From positions 124,001-188,000 of the forward strand of contig NZ_RJVO01000002.1 of assembly GCF_003730135.1 (NCBI RefSeq): DNA of 64,000 nucleotides. The letters are read 5' to 3'. Source of the DNA: Stagnimonas aquatica. Lineage in GTDB: Bacteria; Pseudomonadota; Gammaproteobacteria; Nevskiales; Nevskiaceae. A program made the translations under genes and the position numbers. Within the stretch, counting starts at the first letter, position 1. The number at the start of each line of letters is the position of its first letter. Under the pieces are notes generated by a model. The model saw only the letters and a program-made list of their open reading frames with translations. It was not told the origin of the DNA and did not search any database. Of this stretch, positions 33,671 to 42,984 are shown piece after piece.

Positions 33671-34535
33671 GCCTCACCCATTCCGGCGCCGCCCAGAGGT
33701 GTTTCAGGCGCTGCCAAAGCGGGCCGGGGCGGGCGGCGTCGCGGAACATGTCCTGCCATTCGTGGAACATCATCACCAGCGGGTTGCGGCTGTGAATCTG
33801 GCGGACGATGCCGTATTCCGGCGCTTCGACCTCGGGCACGTAGGTGCCGAACAGGCGGTCCCAGACGATCAGCACGCCGGCGTAGTTGCGGTCGATGTAC
33901 TGGGGATTGCGGGCGTGGTGCACGCGGTGGTGGGAGGGCGTGTTGAACACCGCCTCGATCCAGCGCGGCAGCTTGCGCAGGCTCTCGGTGTGCACGAAAA
34001 ACTGGTAGCCCAGGCTGATCGCCACGGCCAGGATCACCGTCTCTGGCTTGAAGCCCAGCCAGGCCAGCGGCAGCCAGAAGATCCACATGCCGGACAAGGG
34101 ATAGGTCAGGCTCTGGCGCAGCGCGGTGGCCAGGTTCATGGTCTCGGAGGAATGGTGGGTGACGTGGCTGGCCCACATCCAGCGGATGCGGTGGCTGCCG
34201 CGATGAAACCAGTAGTAGAGAAAGTCCTGCAATACCAGCAGCAGCAGCGCCGACCACCAGGTCGCCGGAATCTCGAACAGCCGGTGCTGGTAGAGCCCGT
34301 AGAACAGGCCGATCACCAGCGCCCAGGCGATGCCGTCGGCCACCGCGTGGCTGAGCGCCAGCAGGATGTTGGTGGAGACCTGCCCGAGCGAGTAGGTCTG
34401 CCGGCCGCGCCGCGCCAGATACCAGGCCTCGGCGGCCATGCAGACGGCGAACACCGGCGCCATCAGCAACAGGAAGATCTTCTCCAGGCCGATGGCCTGC
34501 ACAGCGGCCAGGGCTTGTTGCAGCAGCGATTGCAC
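33660..34535 (-). CDS. Sterol desaturase/fatty acid hydroxylase family membrane protein
   Basis: This 291-residue membrane enzyme has His boxes HRGSHRIRW, HVTHHSSE and HHRVHHARN, which bind the two irons, within four to five transmembrane helices. It is 31 residues longer than the other family member in the window and clearly a separate paralogue group. It is divergent from the AraC-type regulator with an 84-nt intergenic gap, so the regulator likely controls it. Confidence 0.88.
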   Translation of the reverse strand: MQSLLQQALAAVQAIGLEKIFLLLMAPVFAVCMAAEAWYLARRGRQTYSLGQVSTNILLALSHAVADGIAWALVIGLFYGLYQHRLFEIPATWWSALLLLVLQDFLYYWFHRGSHRIRWMWASHVTHHSSETMNLATALRQSLTYPLSGMWIFWLPLAWLGFKPETVILAVAISLGYQFFVHTESLRKLPRWIEAVFNTPSHHRVHHARNPQYIDRNYAGVLIVWDRLFGTYVPEVEAPEYGIVRQIHSRNPLVMMFHEWQDMFRDAARPGPLWQRLKHLWAAPEWVRPGA

Positions 34536-34619
34536 GTTCGGGCTCCTCTCTAACGGTTGACGCTGGCGGCATTCTGGGGGAGCGTGCGCGCGCCTTCTTG
34601 ACCGCAGCCGTCAATCCGA

Positions 34620-35633
34620 ATGACCGCAGACGCCAGCCAGCCACCCAGCGTTGCCCTCGGCTATCTGCGCGCGCTGTTCGACTACCTGCGGCTGAACCGG
34701 ATCGCGGCCGAAACCCTGCTGGCGGGACGGCGCCTGGACTTCGACGACCGCGAGGCGCGCATCCCCGAGCCGGAGGCGGCGGCGCTGTTCGATCACGCCG
34801 CCACCCTGCTCGGCGACGCCGACCTCGGCCTGCACGTCGGCGAGCAGATCCGCCCCGGCCATTACGGCGTGCTCGGCTATGTGGCGATGGCCTGCGACAC
34901 CCTGGGCGAGGCGCTGGCCTGCCAGCAGCGCTACCAGTCGCTGGTACTGAGCCTGCCGCCGATGCGCCTGAACCAGGAGGACGAGGGCCTGCTGCTGAGC
35001 TGGCGGTCGGTGCCGGACGCCAGCTACCGCCAGCTCGCCGAATTCAATCTCTCGGCCCTGCTCAGCTTCGTGCGCTGGATCACCGGCCTGCCGCTGCGGC
35101 CGCTACGGCTGGACTTCATCTACCCGGAGCCAGCCGACACCCGCGAGCAGCGCCGCCTGTTCGGCTGCCCGCTGCGCTACGGCGAGAGTGAATACCGGCT
35201 GCTGATCCCCCAGACCTGGGCCGGCCTGCCGCTGATCCAGCCCGATCCGGCGATGCGCGCGCTGATGGATCGCCTCGCCGGGCGCCAGCTCCAGCAACTG
35301 GCGCAAGCCGACGACCCGGTGGCGCGGGCGCGCGCGCAGATCGCGCGCCAGCTCAGCGATGGCGTGCCGGAACTGGGGCGGGTCGCCGCGCAGTTGCAGC
35401 TTTCACCGCGCAGTCTGCAAAGGCTGTTGCAGGAGCAGGGCCTGAGCTACAGCCAGCTGGTGGAGGCGGTGCGCCGCGAGCTGGCCGAGCGCTATCTGGC
35501 CGAGCCGGCGCTGGATCTTACCGACCTCGCCTTCCTGCTCGGCTACTCCGAGCAAAGCGCCTTTCAGCGCGCCTACAAACGCTGGACCGGGCAGACCCCG
35601 GGCGAGTACCGGCGCCAGCGCGCGGCCGGTTGA
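34620..35633 (+). CDS. AraC-family transcriptional regulator
   Basis: This 337-residue protein has an N-terminal Arabinose_bd-type (OruR/ArgR-like) sensor domain, with GDADLGLHVGEQIRPGHYGVLGYVAMA characteristic. The C-terminal double helix-turn-helix AraC domain follows from about residue 235 (ARAQIARQLSDG, SPRSLQRLLQEQGLSY, YSEQSAFQRAYKRWTGQTPGEYR). Regulators of this type often act on a neighbouring lipid or amino-acid pathway. The divergent hydroxylase is the natural target. Ligand is unknown. Confidence 0.9.
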   Translation: MTADASQPPSVALGYLRALFDYLRLNRIAAETLLAGRRLDFDDREARIPEPEAAALFDHAATLLGDADLGLHVGEQIRPGHYGVLGYVAMACDTLGEALACQQRYQSLVLSLPPMRLNQEDEGLLLSWRSVPDASYRQLAEFNLSALLSFVRWITGLPLRPLRLDFIYPEPADTREQRRLFGCPLRYGESEYRLLIPQTWAGLPLIQPDPAMRALMDRLAGRQLQQLAQADDPVARARAQIARQLSDGVPELGRVAAQLQLSPRSLQRLLQEQGLSYSQLVEAVRRELAERYLAEPALDLTDLAFLLGYSEQSAFQRAYKRWTGQTPGEYRRQRAAG

Positions 35634-35643
35634 GGCGCGGCAG

Positions 35644-36414
35644 CTACCAGCGGCGGCTGTTGGGCAGCCGGGCGCCATAGGCGGTGAGAAAGGCGCGGAG
35701 GTCCGGGTCGTCCACCCGCAGAGCGACACTGCGCACGGTATCGGCGATGGCGGCCTGCCCAGCCTCGTCCAGGCGCTCGGGCAACTGCCGGCAGAAATCC
35801 AGCACCGCCCGACGCTCCTCGACGCTCGACAACCAGTTCATCCGCTTGGCCAGCTCCTTGAGCACCTCGCCCGGCCCCGGCACCGCCTTGCCGAAAGCGC
35901 CGCGCCAGTAGGACTCGCTGTTGCACAGATCGAGGTACTCCAGGAGATCGACCCGTGGCAGCAGCGCCGCCAGTTCCAGGTGCCGTCCGGCGCGGTGCAG
36001 GCGCACCATCAGGGCGCGCACGCAGGGGCGCCGGTGCGGGCTCGGCGGGCATTGCAGCAGGCCCTCGGCGACTTCAGCGAGCGCGGTTTCGTCCCAACTG
36101 CCCAGGGCGTCGGCGTAGAGCTGCAACAGCGCGATCTGGTTGCGCAGCCGCTCGCGCAGGCCCTGCACCAGGCCCGGCCGCTGGCTCTGCAACTGCTTGA
36201 GCGCCTGCACCCGCAGGGGCGTGGCCAGACCCTCCGGCTGACGGTAGGCGGCCTCCAGCAGGTCGATCACCGCGATCCCGCGCGGGTCGCCGGCCGGCGC
36301 CGCCAGCGCCAGCGCCAGGGCCTGGCTCAGCTTCTCGGCCGATACCGAGCCGAGCCGGCGCATGGCGGTGAGCGGATCGCGGAGGATGTCCTTGTCCGGG
36401 TGAGGCTCAATCAT
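35644..36414 (-). CDS. Hypothetical protein
   Basis: This 256-residue, largely helical cytoplasmic protein begins MIEPHPDKDILRDPL. Ala/Leu-rich segments such as ALALALAAPAG and YADALGSWDETALAEVAEGLL suggest helical repeats (HEAT-like). No catalytic motif or family is recognised. It is convergent with the AraC gene (11-nt gap) and downstream of the DUF3014 gene on the same strand. Confidence 0.55.
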   Translation of the reverse strand: MIEPHPDKDILRDPLTAMRRLGSVSAEKLSQALALALAAPAGDPRGIAVIDLLEAAYRQPEGLATPLRVQALKQLQSQRPGLVQGLRERLRNQIALLQLYADALGSWDETALAEVAEGLLQCPPSPHRRPCVRALMVRLHRAGRHLELAALLPRVDLLEYLDLCNSESYWRGAFGKAVPGPGEVLKELAKRMNWLSSVEERRAVLDFCRQLPERLDEAGQAAIADTVRSVALRVDDPDLRAFLTAYGARLPNSRRW

Positions 36415-36500
36415 GACGGTTCAGCACAGCGCAGCAGGCAATGGGGAGACGGGATTCAAAAGCGGTGCCAGGCGATCCAGCGCGGTACGCCGGCCGGTGC

Positions 36501-37307
36501 TCAGGGCGCGGCGGCACCGGTCACCCGGCGGCGCAGCGCGCGCAGCCAGTCCTCGACCACCGCGCGGTTGGCCGGGCCCAGCCGGATCATCAGCTTCTGC
36601 CCGAAGGACAGCGCTTCCAGCGCCGGATCGGCGAACTCGTAGAAATACTTGGGCCGCTGCAGGCGGATCGGTGCCGCCGGCACCGGCGCCGCCAGCAGAT
36701 GGTCGATCACCTGCACCAGCCGGTCGTTGAAATGGCCCTGCGGGTAGCCCAGCTCGCGGTAGGCGGCCTGGAACAAGGGGTAGTAGTGGCGGTAGAGCCG
36801 CACCAGCGCGTCGACATCCACCGCCTTGAGCACGGTCACCGCCAGGGTGTAGCGGGCGCCGTTGTCGTCGGCGAGCACGGTGTCGCCGTCCTGCTCGACC
36901 ACCACCAGGGCGCCGGGCGTGGTCTTGACCGGCCACTCGCGCAGACCCACCCGCTCGCGCGGCAGGTTATCCACCGCCACCACCAGCCGGCGGATCAGGT
37001 GCTCGGGCACCAGCAGGCGCTGGGCGTTGGCGCTGCCCAGCAGGGCGCCGAGGGCGTCGATGAACTCGCCATCGCTGTCGCCCAGGCCTGGCAGCGGCGC
37101 CTCGGCTTGCTCGCTGCTCGCCGGCGGCAACGGGTACTGCGGCTCGGTGGACACCGGCGCCGGGGCCGGCTCGGCCGGCGGGGCCTCGACCGGCGGCGCG
37201 CTGGCCACCGGCGTCGGCGCGGGCTCGCGCAGCAGGAAGTAGTACACCGCCGCGCCGGCACCGACGGTCAGCGCCAGCAGCCAGGCAAACCACTGTTTCT
37301 CGTTCAT
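36501..37307 (-). CDS. DUF3014 domain membrane-anchored protein
   Basis: The 268 residues start with MNEKQWFAWLLALTVGAGAA, a signal anchor. A Pro/Ala-rich periplasmic linker and the DUF3014 domain follow (LIRRLVVAVDNLP, LVRLYRHYYPLFQAAYRELGYP, FYEFADPALEALSFGQKLMIRLGP). The ATG has GGAGTCGG upstream; a start six codons earlier is possible. Function is unknown; the family is usually envelope-associated. Confidence 0.8.
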   Translation of the reverse strand: MNEKQWFAWLLALTVGAGAAVYYFLLREPAPTPVASAPPVEAPPAEPAPAPVSTEPQYPLPPASSEQAEAPLPGLGDSDGEFIDALGALLGSANAQRLLVPEHLIRRLVVAVDNLPRERVGLREWPVKTTPGALVVVEQDGDTVLADDNGARYTLAVTVLKAVDVDALVRLYRHYYPLFQAAYRELGYPQGHFNDRLVQVIDHLLAAPVPAAPIRLQRPKYFYEFADPALEALSFGQKLMIRLGPANRAVVEDWLRALRRRVTGAAAP

Positions 37308-37450
37308 CCGTTCCGACTCCTGCATCAACCCGGCCACCGATCTTGCCGCAAGCGGCGCGCCGATAGGGCGCGCGGACGAGGTAAATCCACCCCCACCAGC
37401 GGCTAAGCTGGCGACCCTTGCGATCCCCATCCTCCACGGAAAGTTCGACC

Positions 37451-38209
37451 ATGCCCTCCCGCATCCTGATTACCGGCGCCAGCTCCGGCATCGGCCGCCA
37501 GCTCGCCCTGGAATTCGCCGCCCGCGGCCACCACCTGGGCCTGGCCGCGCGCCGGCTCGACAGCCTGCAAACCCTGGCGCAGGAGATCAGCCGCCGCCAC
37601 CCGCAATGCCAGGTGGTTCTGCGGGAACTGGATGTCTGCGCGCTGGAAACCGTCGCGCCGGTGGTGAATGACATCGACCAGGCGCTGGGCGGCCTGGACA
37701 TCGTCGTCGCCAACGCCGGCATCGGCGACGGCGGCGGGCTGATCGGCAGCGGCGGCTTTGCCCGCGACGCGCAGTTGATCCAGACCAATGTGCTGGGCGC
37801 GATGGCCACCATCGACGCCGCCGCCGCGCTGTTCCGGCCACGCCGGAAAGGGCAGATCGTCGCCATCGCCTCGGTGGCGGCGGCGCGCGGCCTGCCCGGC
37901 GCCGGCTCCTACAGCGCCTCCAAGGCCGCCATCGCGGTCTACGCCGACGCCGCGCGCAACGAGCTGCACCGTTGCGGCGTGCGGGTGACCACGCTCTACC
38001 CCGGCTACATCGACACTCCGATCAACCAGCGCATGCGCAGCCGGCCGTTCCTGGTGACGGTGAAAAAGGGCGCCGCCCTGATCGCCGACCGGATCGAGCG
38101 GCGCGTGCAGGAAGCCGCCGTGCCGGGCTTCCCCTGGGCACTGGCGATGAAGGTCCTGCGCTGGCTGCCGACCTCGGCGATGGCCAAGCAGAATCCCTTC
38201 GCGAGCTGA
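37451..38209 (+). CDS. Short-chain dehydrogenase/reductase
   Basis: This 252-residue Rossmann enzyme has TGASSGIG (NAD(P) loop), ANAGIG, the catalytic Ser in AIASVAAARG, and Y-x3-K as YSASK. GYIDTPI follows. The C-terminal hydrophobic FPWALAMKVLRWLP suggests membrane association, as in classical SDRs acting on lipids. The arginine after the first strand (AARR) favours NADP. Substrate is unknown. Confidence 0.9.
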   Translation: MPSRILITGASSGIGRQLALEFAARGHHLGLAARRLDSLQTLAQEISRRHPQCQVVLRELDVCALETVAPVVNDIDQALGGLDIVVANAGIGDGGGLIGSGGFARDAQLIQTNVLGAMATIDAAAALFRPRRKGQIVAIASVAAARGLPGAGSYSASKAAIAVYADAARNELHRCGVRVTTLYPGYIDTPINQRMRSRPFLVTVKKGAALIADRIERRVQEAAVPGFPWALAMKVLRWLPTSAMAKQNPFAS

Positions 38210-38229
38210 GCGGTCGGCAGCGCGGAAGC

Positions 38230-38655
38230 TCAGCGCGGCAGGTCCGGACAGACCCGCGCGGTGTTCGAGGCCTGGTAGTGCTGAAGCTGGTGCTCGCCGC
38301 CCCGGAGTTGCAACTCCAGTTGCAGTTGCTCACCGTCCAATCGCGGCAGCCGCGCCTCGATGCGCGCACCGTCTTCGTCCCAGTGGATCGCGTCGGCGCC
38401 ATCGCGCTGCCAGCGGGCGATGCGGTAGGTCTCCACGCAGGAACTCATCAGCAGGTTGCCGTCGGGCAGGAAGATGCGCAGCTCACCCGGCGGCGCGTCG
38501 GCATCGCGGCGCAGCCAGACCTTGCCGGTCAACGGGTCGGCCGGCAGCAGAGCAGGGGCGGTCGCGAGCGGCGCGGCGGCGGGTTGCGGCGCACGGCCAC
38601 AGGCGGCCAGCCACAGCGCGGCCAGAACGATGCCGGGCAGCCGGCAGCGACTCAC
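38230..38655 (-). CDS. Putative lipoprotein
   Basis: This 141-residue protein starts at GTG with a lipoprotein signal peptide ending in the lipobox LAAC (about residue 18). A compact beta-rich domain follows, with LTGKVWLRRDADAPPGELRIFLPDG, ETYRIARW and GEQLQLELQLRGGEHQLQ. GGAGG upstream and the GTGA overlap with the stop of the DUF2238 gene decide the start. No family name can be given. It is probably coupled to DUF2238. Confidence 0.65.
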   Translation of the reverse strand: MSRCRLPGIVLAALWLAACGRAPQPAAAPLATAPALLPADPLTGKVWLRRDADAPPGELRIFLPDGNLLMSSCVETYRIARWQRDGADAIHWDEDGARIEARLPRLDGEQLQLELQLRGGEHQLQHYQASNTARVCPDLPR

Positions 38656-39401
38656 GCCTTGCCTCCGGCCTTCTGCTCGGCGAGCAGGCGCAGAATCTCG
38701 TCCTCGCCGGCCGGACGGGCGTCCTTGATCCGCAGGCTGTCCGACCACTCGCGGGCGAAGTCGCGCTGCAACCAGGCATTGAGCGCGGCGGTGATCAGCA
38801 TGGCGACCAGCGCGCCGCAGCCGGCCAGGGCCATGTCCTTGTGGGCGTCCCAGACATCGCCCTGGGTGCCCAGATAGGCGACGCCGAGATCGCCGCCGAA
38901 GAATTCCGCCGCGCCCCACTCGAACAACTCGAACAGCGCCGAGCTGGCGAGGGTGAAATCCAGCGGCAGGAAATAGCCCCAGAAGCCGCGCACCTCGGCC
39001 AGGCGCAGGAATAGCTCGCGCAGCGGATAGGCCAGCAGCAGGCCATAGCTGAAATGCACCAGACGGTCGAAGTGATTGCGCTCCGACAACCCCAGCGCGG
39101 CATTCAGCGAGCCGCCGGTGAGCGACTGCCAGGCCTCCTGGTAGGGCACCAGCGCATAGGTGTAGTGGGCGCCGACCGCGTGCAGGCAGAGAAACAGGAA
39201 GATCAGCGTGTAGGACACCCGCGAGAACACGAAATGCCGGGCGCTCGCCGCCATCGCCAGGCCGAAGACCAGCACCAGCGCGTTCTCCAGCGCCCAGTCG
39301 TGGCGGTCCACCGGCTTGATCGCTAGGCCGATCCAGAGCAGGGCATAGACCAGGGCCAGGATCAGCAGGTAGCGGCGGTGCGGTTGCAGGGGGTGCGACA
39401 T
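38652..39401 (-). CDS. DUF2238 (YjdF-like) membrane protein
   Basis: This 249-residue protein has about six transmembrane helices. The conserved segments HAVGAHYTY, NHFDRLVHFSYGLLL, SSALFELFEWGAAEFFGG and TQGDVWDAHKDM are all diagnostic of DUF2238. It is an inner-membrane protein of unknown function. It precedes the lipoprotein gene with a GTGA overlap. Confidence 0.85.
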   Translation of the reverse strand: MSHPLQPHRRYLLILALVYALLWIGLAIKPVDRHDWALENALVLVFGLAMAASARHFVFSRVSYTLIFLFLCLHAVGAHYTYALVPYQEAWQSLTGGSLNAALGLSERNHFDRLVHFSYGLLLAYPLRELFLRLAEVRGFWGYFLPLDFTLASSALFELFEWGAAEFFGGDLGVAYLGTQGDVWDAHKDMALAGCGALVAMLITAALNAWLQRDFAREWSDSLRIKDARPAGEDEILRLLAEQKAGGKA

Positions 39402-39507
39402 GGGCGACTCTCGGAGTGGGCCTGAGCCCGATTATGCGCAGCGGGCTGGCCGCCGCGTGTGACCGGGCAGTATCCTCGGCCACCTGATCCCGCCCCTGGA
39501 GTGAACC

Positions 39508-40560
39508 ATGATCGGCTCCCTCGCCTACGCCGCCCAGAACGCGAAAACCCCGCTGGCCCCGTTTTCCTTCGAGCGCCGCGAGCCGCTGCCGGGCGATGTG
39601 CTGATCGACATCCTCTACTGCGGCGTCTGCCATTCCGACATCCACCAGGCGCGCGACGAATGGGGCGGCTCCTTGTTCCCGATGGTGCCGGGCCACGAGA
39701 TCGTCGGCCGGGTGCGCGCGGTGGGCAGCGCGGTGACCCGGTTCAAGGTCGGCGAGGCGGTGGGCGTGGGCTGCATCGTCGACTCCTGTCGCGCCTGCGG
39801 CGCCTGCGGCGAGGGCCTGGAGCAGTACTGCGAGAACGGATTCACCGGCACCTACAACAGCAAGGACCGCATCGACGGCTCGCTGCGCCAGGGCGGCTAC
39901 AGCAACAACATCGTGGTCGACGAGGCCTTCGTGCTGAAGGTGTCGGACAGTCTGGCGCTGGACGCGGTGGCACCCCTGCTCTGCGCCGGCATCACCACCT
40001 ACTCGCCGCTGCGCCACTGGGGCGTGAAGGCCGGTGACAAGGTCGGCATCGTCGGGCTTGGCGGCCTCGGCCACATGGCGGTGAAGTTTGCCAAGGCCTT
40101 CGGCGCCCATGTGGTGCTGTTCACCACCTCCGAGAAGAAGCGCGAGGACGCGCTGCGCCTGGGTGCCCACGAGGTGGTGATCTCCAGCGACAAGAAGCAG
40201 ATGAAGGCGCAGGCCAACCAGCTCGACTTCATCCTCGACTGCGTCTCCGCCCCGCACGACCTCAACGCCTATCTCGCCTGCCTCAAGCGCGAGGGCACCA
40301 TGACCCTGGTCGGCGTGCCCGACCAGCCGCCGGCGGTGCAGATGTTCGCCCTGATCGGCAAGCGCAAGAGCCTCGCCGGCTCGCTGATTGGCGGCATCGC
40401 CGAGACCCAGGAGATGCTCGACTTCTGCGCCGAGCACGGCATCGTCGCCGACATCGAGCGCATCGCCATCCAGGACATCAACGCCGCCTACGAGCGGATG
40501 ATCCGCAGCGATGTGAAGTACCGTTTCGTGATCGACCTCGCCAGCCTGAAAGCGGCCTGA
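39508..40560 (+). CDS. Zinc-dependent NAD(P) alcohol dehydrogenase (YahK/CAD type)
   Basis: The 350 residues have catalytic zinc ligands in CGVCHSD and GHE (PGHEIVGRV). A structural zinc site lies in CRACGACGEGLEQYC, and the Rossmann loop GLGGLGHMAVKFAKAFG is followed by a short loop fitting NADP preference. The closest group is the cinnamyl-alcohol-dehydrogenase-like aldehyde reductases. It would interconvert aldehydes and alcohols in the cytoplasm. The DUF502 gene follows after 20 nt. Confidence 0.92.
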   Translation: MIGSLAYAAQNAKTPLAPFSFERREPLPGDVLIDILYCGVCHSDIHQARDEWGGSLFPMVPGHEIVGRVRAVGSAVTRFKVGEAVGVGCIVDSCRACGACGEGLEQYCENGFTGTYNSKDRIDGSLRQGGYSNNIVVDEAFVLKVSDSLALDAVAPLLCAGITTYSPLRHWGVKAGDKVGIVGLGGLGHMAVKFAKAFGAHVVLFTTSEKKREDALRLGAHEVVISSDKKQMKAQANQLDFILDCVSAPHDLNAYLACLKREGTMTLVGVPDQPPAVQMFALIGKRKSLAGSLIGGIAETQEMLDFCAEHGIVADIERIAIQDINAAYERMIRSDVKYRFVIDLASLKAA

Positions 40561-40580
40561 AACTTGCGGTCTCCCACCCC

Positions 40581-41237
40581 ATGAAGCTGAACCCGAAAAC
40601 CCAGGCCAGCCTGGCCGCCAATCTGCGGCGGCTGGCCGGCACCTTCTTCACCGGCCTGTTGGCGGTGCTGCCGATCCTGATCACCGTGGCGGTGGTGATG
40701 TGGCTGTTCCAGGCGGCGGAGTCGGTGCTCGGCGGCCTGCTCGGCGTGCTGCTGCCCAACAGCCTGTATCTGCCGGGCATGGGACTGCTGCTGGCGATCG
40801 TGCTGATCTTCCTGGTCGGCGCCGGCATGCAGGGCCTGTTCGTGCGGCAGTTCCTGGGCTGGGTGGAAGACGCGATCAACCGCATCCCGCTGATCAAGAC
40901 CGTCTACGGCGCCGTGCGCGACCTCACCGGCCTGATGAGCAACAAGAACGGCCGCAAGTTCAGCCAGGTGGTGGTGGTGCAGATGCCCAACCTGCCGCTG
41001 CGGCTGGTCGGCTTCGTCACCATCGAGGATCTCGCCAGCCTGGGCCTCGCCAACGGCGAGGACGAGGTCGCGGTCTATCTGCCGATGAGCTACCAGATCG
41101 GCGGCTATACCCTGCTGCTGCCGCGCCGCTACCTGACGCCGCTGGACATGGGCTTCGAGGAGGCCATGCGCTTCGTCATCACCGCCGGCCTGTCGCGGCC
41201 GAACGATCCCGACGACACCGGCGCCAGCGGCCGCTGA
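40581..41237 (+). CDS. DUF502 family membrane protein
   Basis: This 218-residue protein has two N-terminal transmembrane helices (around FFTGLLAVLPILITVAVVMW and LLLAIVLIFLVGAG). The family blocks INRIPLIKTVYGAVRDL, SQVVVVQMP, GFVTIED, AVYLPMSY and GGYTLLLPRRYL are present. It is an inner-membrane protein of unknown role. Its 3' end is overlapped by about 109 nt by the convergent sigma-factor gene. Confidence 0.88.
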   Translation: MKLNPKTQASLAANLRRLAGTFFTGLLAVLPILITVAVVMWLFQAAESVLGGLLGVLLPNSLYLPGMGLLLAIVLIFLVGAGMQGLFVRQFLGWVEDAINRIPLIKTVYGAVRDLTGLMSNKNGRKFSQVVVVQMPNLPLRLVGFVTIEDLASLGLANGEDEVAVYLPMSYQIGGYTLLLPRRYLTPLDMGFEEAMRFVITAGLSRPNDPDDTGASGR

Positions 41238-41857
41238 GCCAGCGCCGGCTGCACGGCGGCCAGCGGCGGCAGCGGCGGACGCACCAAGGCGGCGGCGTTC
41301 TCCAGCTCGCCACGCAGCTTCTGTAGCCCGCGGCGGATCCAGCTCTTCACCGTGCCCAGGGGCACCCTCAGGCGGGCGGAAATCTCCTGGTGGCTCATGC
41401 CCTCGTAATAGGCCATCAGGAAAGTCTGGCGTTCCCAGCCACTGAGCTGGCGCATGCATTCGGCGACCCGGTTCAGCTCCTGGCGGGCATCGGCCAGCTC
41501 GGCCAGCTCGCGCTGCGGATCGACCAGCTCCGCCGGCCCTTCGCTGACCAGCTCCTCGGACGCGTTCCACAGCGCCTGGCGCGGGCTGCGCAGCTGATCC
41601 AGCGCGGCGTTGCGGACCAGAGCGGTGAGCCAGGCCATCACCGCGCCTTTCTCCGGCCGGTAGCTGGCGGCGTTGCGCCAGATCTTCAGATAGCACTCCT
41701 GCAGCAGGTCTTCGGCCTGCATGGGCTCGCGCAACATCCGCAGCAGCAGGGCATACAGCGGGCCGCTGGTGACCCGGTACAGGGCCTCGAAGGCGCGGGA
41801 ATCACCTTCAGCAACACGCGCCAGCAGCAGGGCCAGTTCCTGATTTTGAGGAGTCAT
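41129..41857 (-). CDS. ECF-like sigma-70 family RNA polymerase sigma factor
   Basis: This 242-residue protein has region 2 at GDSRAFEALYRVTSGPLYALLLRML, then AEDLLQECYLKIWRNA and MAWLTALVRNAALDQLR. Region 4 is a helix-turn-helix (MSHQEISARLRVPLGTVKSWIRRGL). A proline-rich C-terminal tail of about 55 residues is unusual for this size class and is antisense to the end of DUF502. The start is supported by GGGAG upstream. No anti-sigma gene is adjacent, so its control is unclear. Confidence 0.88.
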   Translation of the reverse strand: MTPQNQELALLLARVAEGDSRAFEALYRVTSGPLYALLLRMLREPMQAEDLLQECYLKIWRNAASYRPEKGAVMAWLTALVRNAALDQLRSPRQALWNASEELVSEGPAELVDPQRELAELADARQELNRVAECMRQLSGWERQTFLMAYYEGMSHQEISARLRVPLGTVKSWIRRGLQKLRGELENAAALVRPPLPPLAAVQPALAQRPLAPVSSGSFGRDRPAVMTKRMASSKPMSSGVR

Positions 41858-42327
41858 CGGACAGCTCCCGTCGGGTGGCAGCCGCATCGGGGGATGGGCC
41901 TGTCCTTTAAATATACATAAATTACACAGTAGTGTTTATTAGTTTGTATTTAATTTTTGTACATTTTCTAGCGCCGACCGCAGCCACCACGGGCCGACCG
42001 CCACGCACCGCCTGTGAAACGGACCCTCCCTCGCTGATTCGCGCTGTCACTGCTATTGAATTGTCGCGCCCGTCGCCGGCCGAAAGTCGTCCCCCCCGGG
42101 CGCCAGACCAGGCATGCAGCTCGGATATTCACAAAACATGGACACCGGCCTGAACGGTGACAGGCCTGCAGGCAGCCCAGCAGCAGTGCTGGGAATGCGG
42201 GAAGAAAAGCCGGCGCCCGGAGGCCGCCCAGGCCGGGACGCCGGGACCCGCCTCCCCGAGGAGGGACGGCGCGCACTGCGGTGACCGGGGCGCTCGGGCC
42301 CGGGCCGGCAAGCCGGCCGGGACGCTG
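41858..42327. other. Intergenic region with a strongly A+T-rich patch
   Basis: About 470 nt separate the sigma-factor start from the msrA stop, both on the minus strand. An A+T-rich block (about 41900-41970) in otherwise GC-rich DNA lies upstream of the sigma gene and probably holds its promoter. The rest is GC-rich with no gene recognised. A CCGGCAAGCCGG hairpin sits just before the msrA stop. Confidence 0.5.
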
Positions 42328-42948
42328 TTAGCGCAGCGCCTCGCCGAAATAGGCGCGCAGCTTCTCGACCTTGGGCGTCGATACCGCCTGGATGTAGGGC
42401 TGGCCGGGATGCAGGGCGGCGTAGTTCTGGTGGTAGGCCTCGGCCTCGAAGAAGGCCGCCAGCGTCTCCAGCCGGGTGACAATGGGCGCGGTGTAGACGC
42501 CGGCGGCGTCGAGCTGCGCGATGTAACGCTCGGCCACCGCCTTCTGCTCGGCATCGGCATAGAAGATCGCCGAGCGGTATTGAGGGCCGACGTCATTGCC
42601 CTGACGGTTGAGCTGGGTGGGGTCGTGCGCCACCGCAAAGAAGATGCGCAGCAACTCGCCGTAGCTGACCCGGGCCGGGTCGTAGGCGATCTGGATCACC
42701 TCGGCGTGCTCGCTGCGGCCGGTGCAGACGGTGCCGTAGTCGGCGGTCTCGGCGCTGCCACCGGAATAGCCGGAGACCACCGCCAGCACCCCATCCAGTT
42801 CGCGGTACACCGCCTCGGTACACCAGAAGCAGCCGCCGGCCAGCACTGCCTCGGCGCGCCCGGCCGGCTGCGGCGGATCGTAGTCCGGCGCCGGCACCTC
42901 GCGGGGACTCACCTTGAGGCTACTGCCACCGAATCGGGAACCGAACAT
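42328..42948 (-). CDS. msrA: Peptide-methionine (S)-S-oxide reductase
   Basis: This 206-residue protein carries the MsrA signature GGCFWCTEAV with the catalytic Cys. VSGYSGG, the HAEVIQIAYDP and FFAVAHDPTQLNRQG segments and the regenerating-Cys region towards the C-terminus are also present, although no further obvious Cys is visible near the end. It repairs oxidised methionine with thioredoxin. It is last in a minus-strand cluster after the esterase and kynureninase genes (36-nt gap). Confidence 0.95.
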   Translation of the reverse strand: MFGSRFGGSSLKVSPREVPAPDYDPPQPAGRAEAVLAGGCFWCTEAVYRELDGVLAVVSGYSGGSAETADYGTVCTGRSEHAEVIQIAYDPARVSYGELLRIFFAVAHDPTQLNRQGNDVGPQYRSAIFYADAEQKAVAERYIAQLDAAGVYTAPIVTRLETLAAFFEAEAYHQNYAALHPGQPYIQAVSTPKVEKLRAYFGEALR

Positions 42949-42984
42949 GGGACACCTCCGTGAGTGGCTGAGCAGGCAATATGG

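Noticed and set aside
38230-40437. A 735-codon minus-strand frame covering lipoprotein, DUF2238 and dehydrogenase regions
   Set aside because: Only its last 141 codons behave like a protein. The rest is antisense to, or out of frame with, clear genes.
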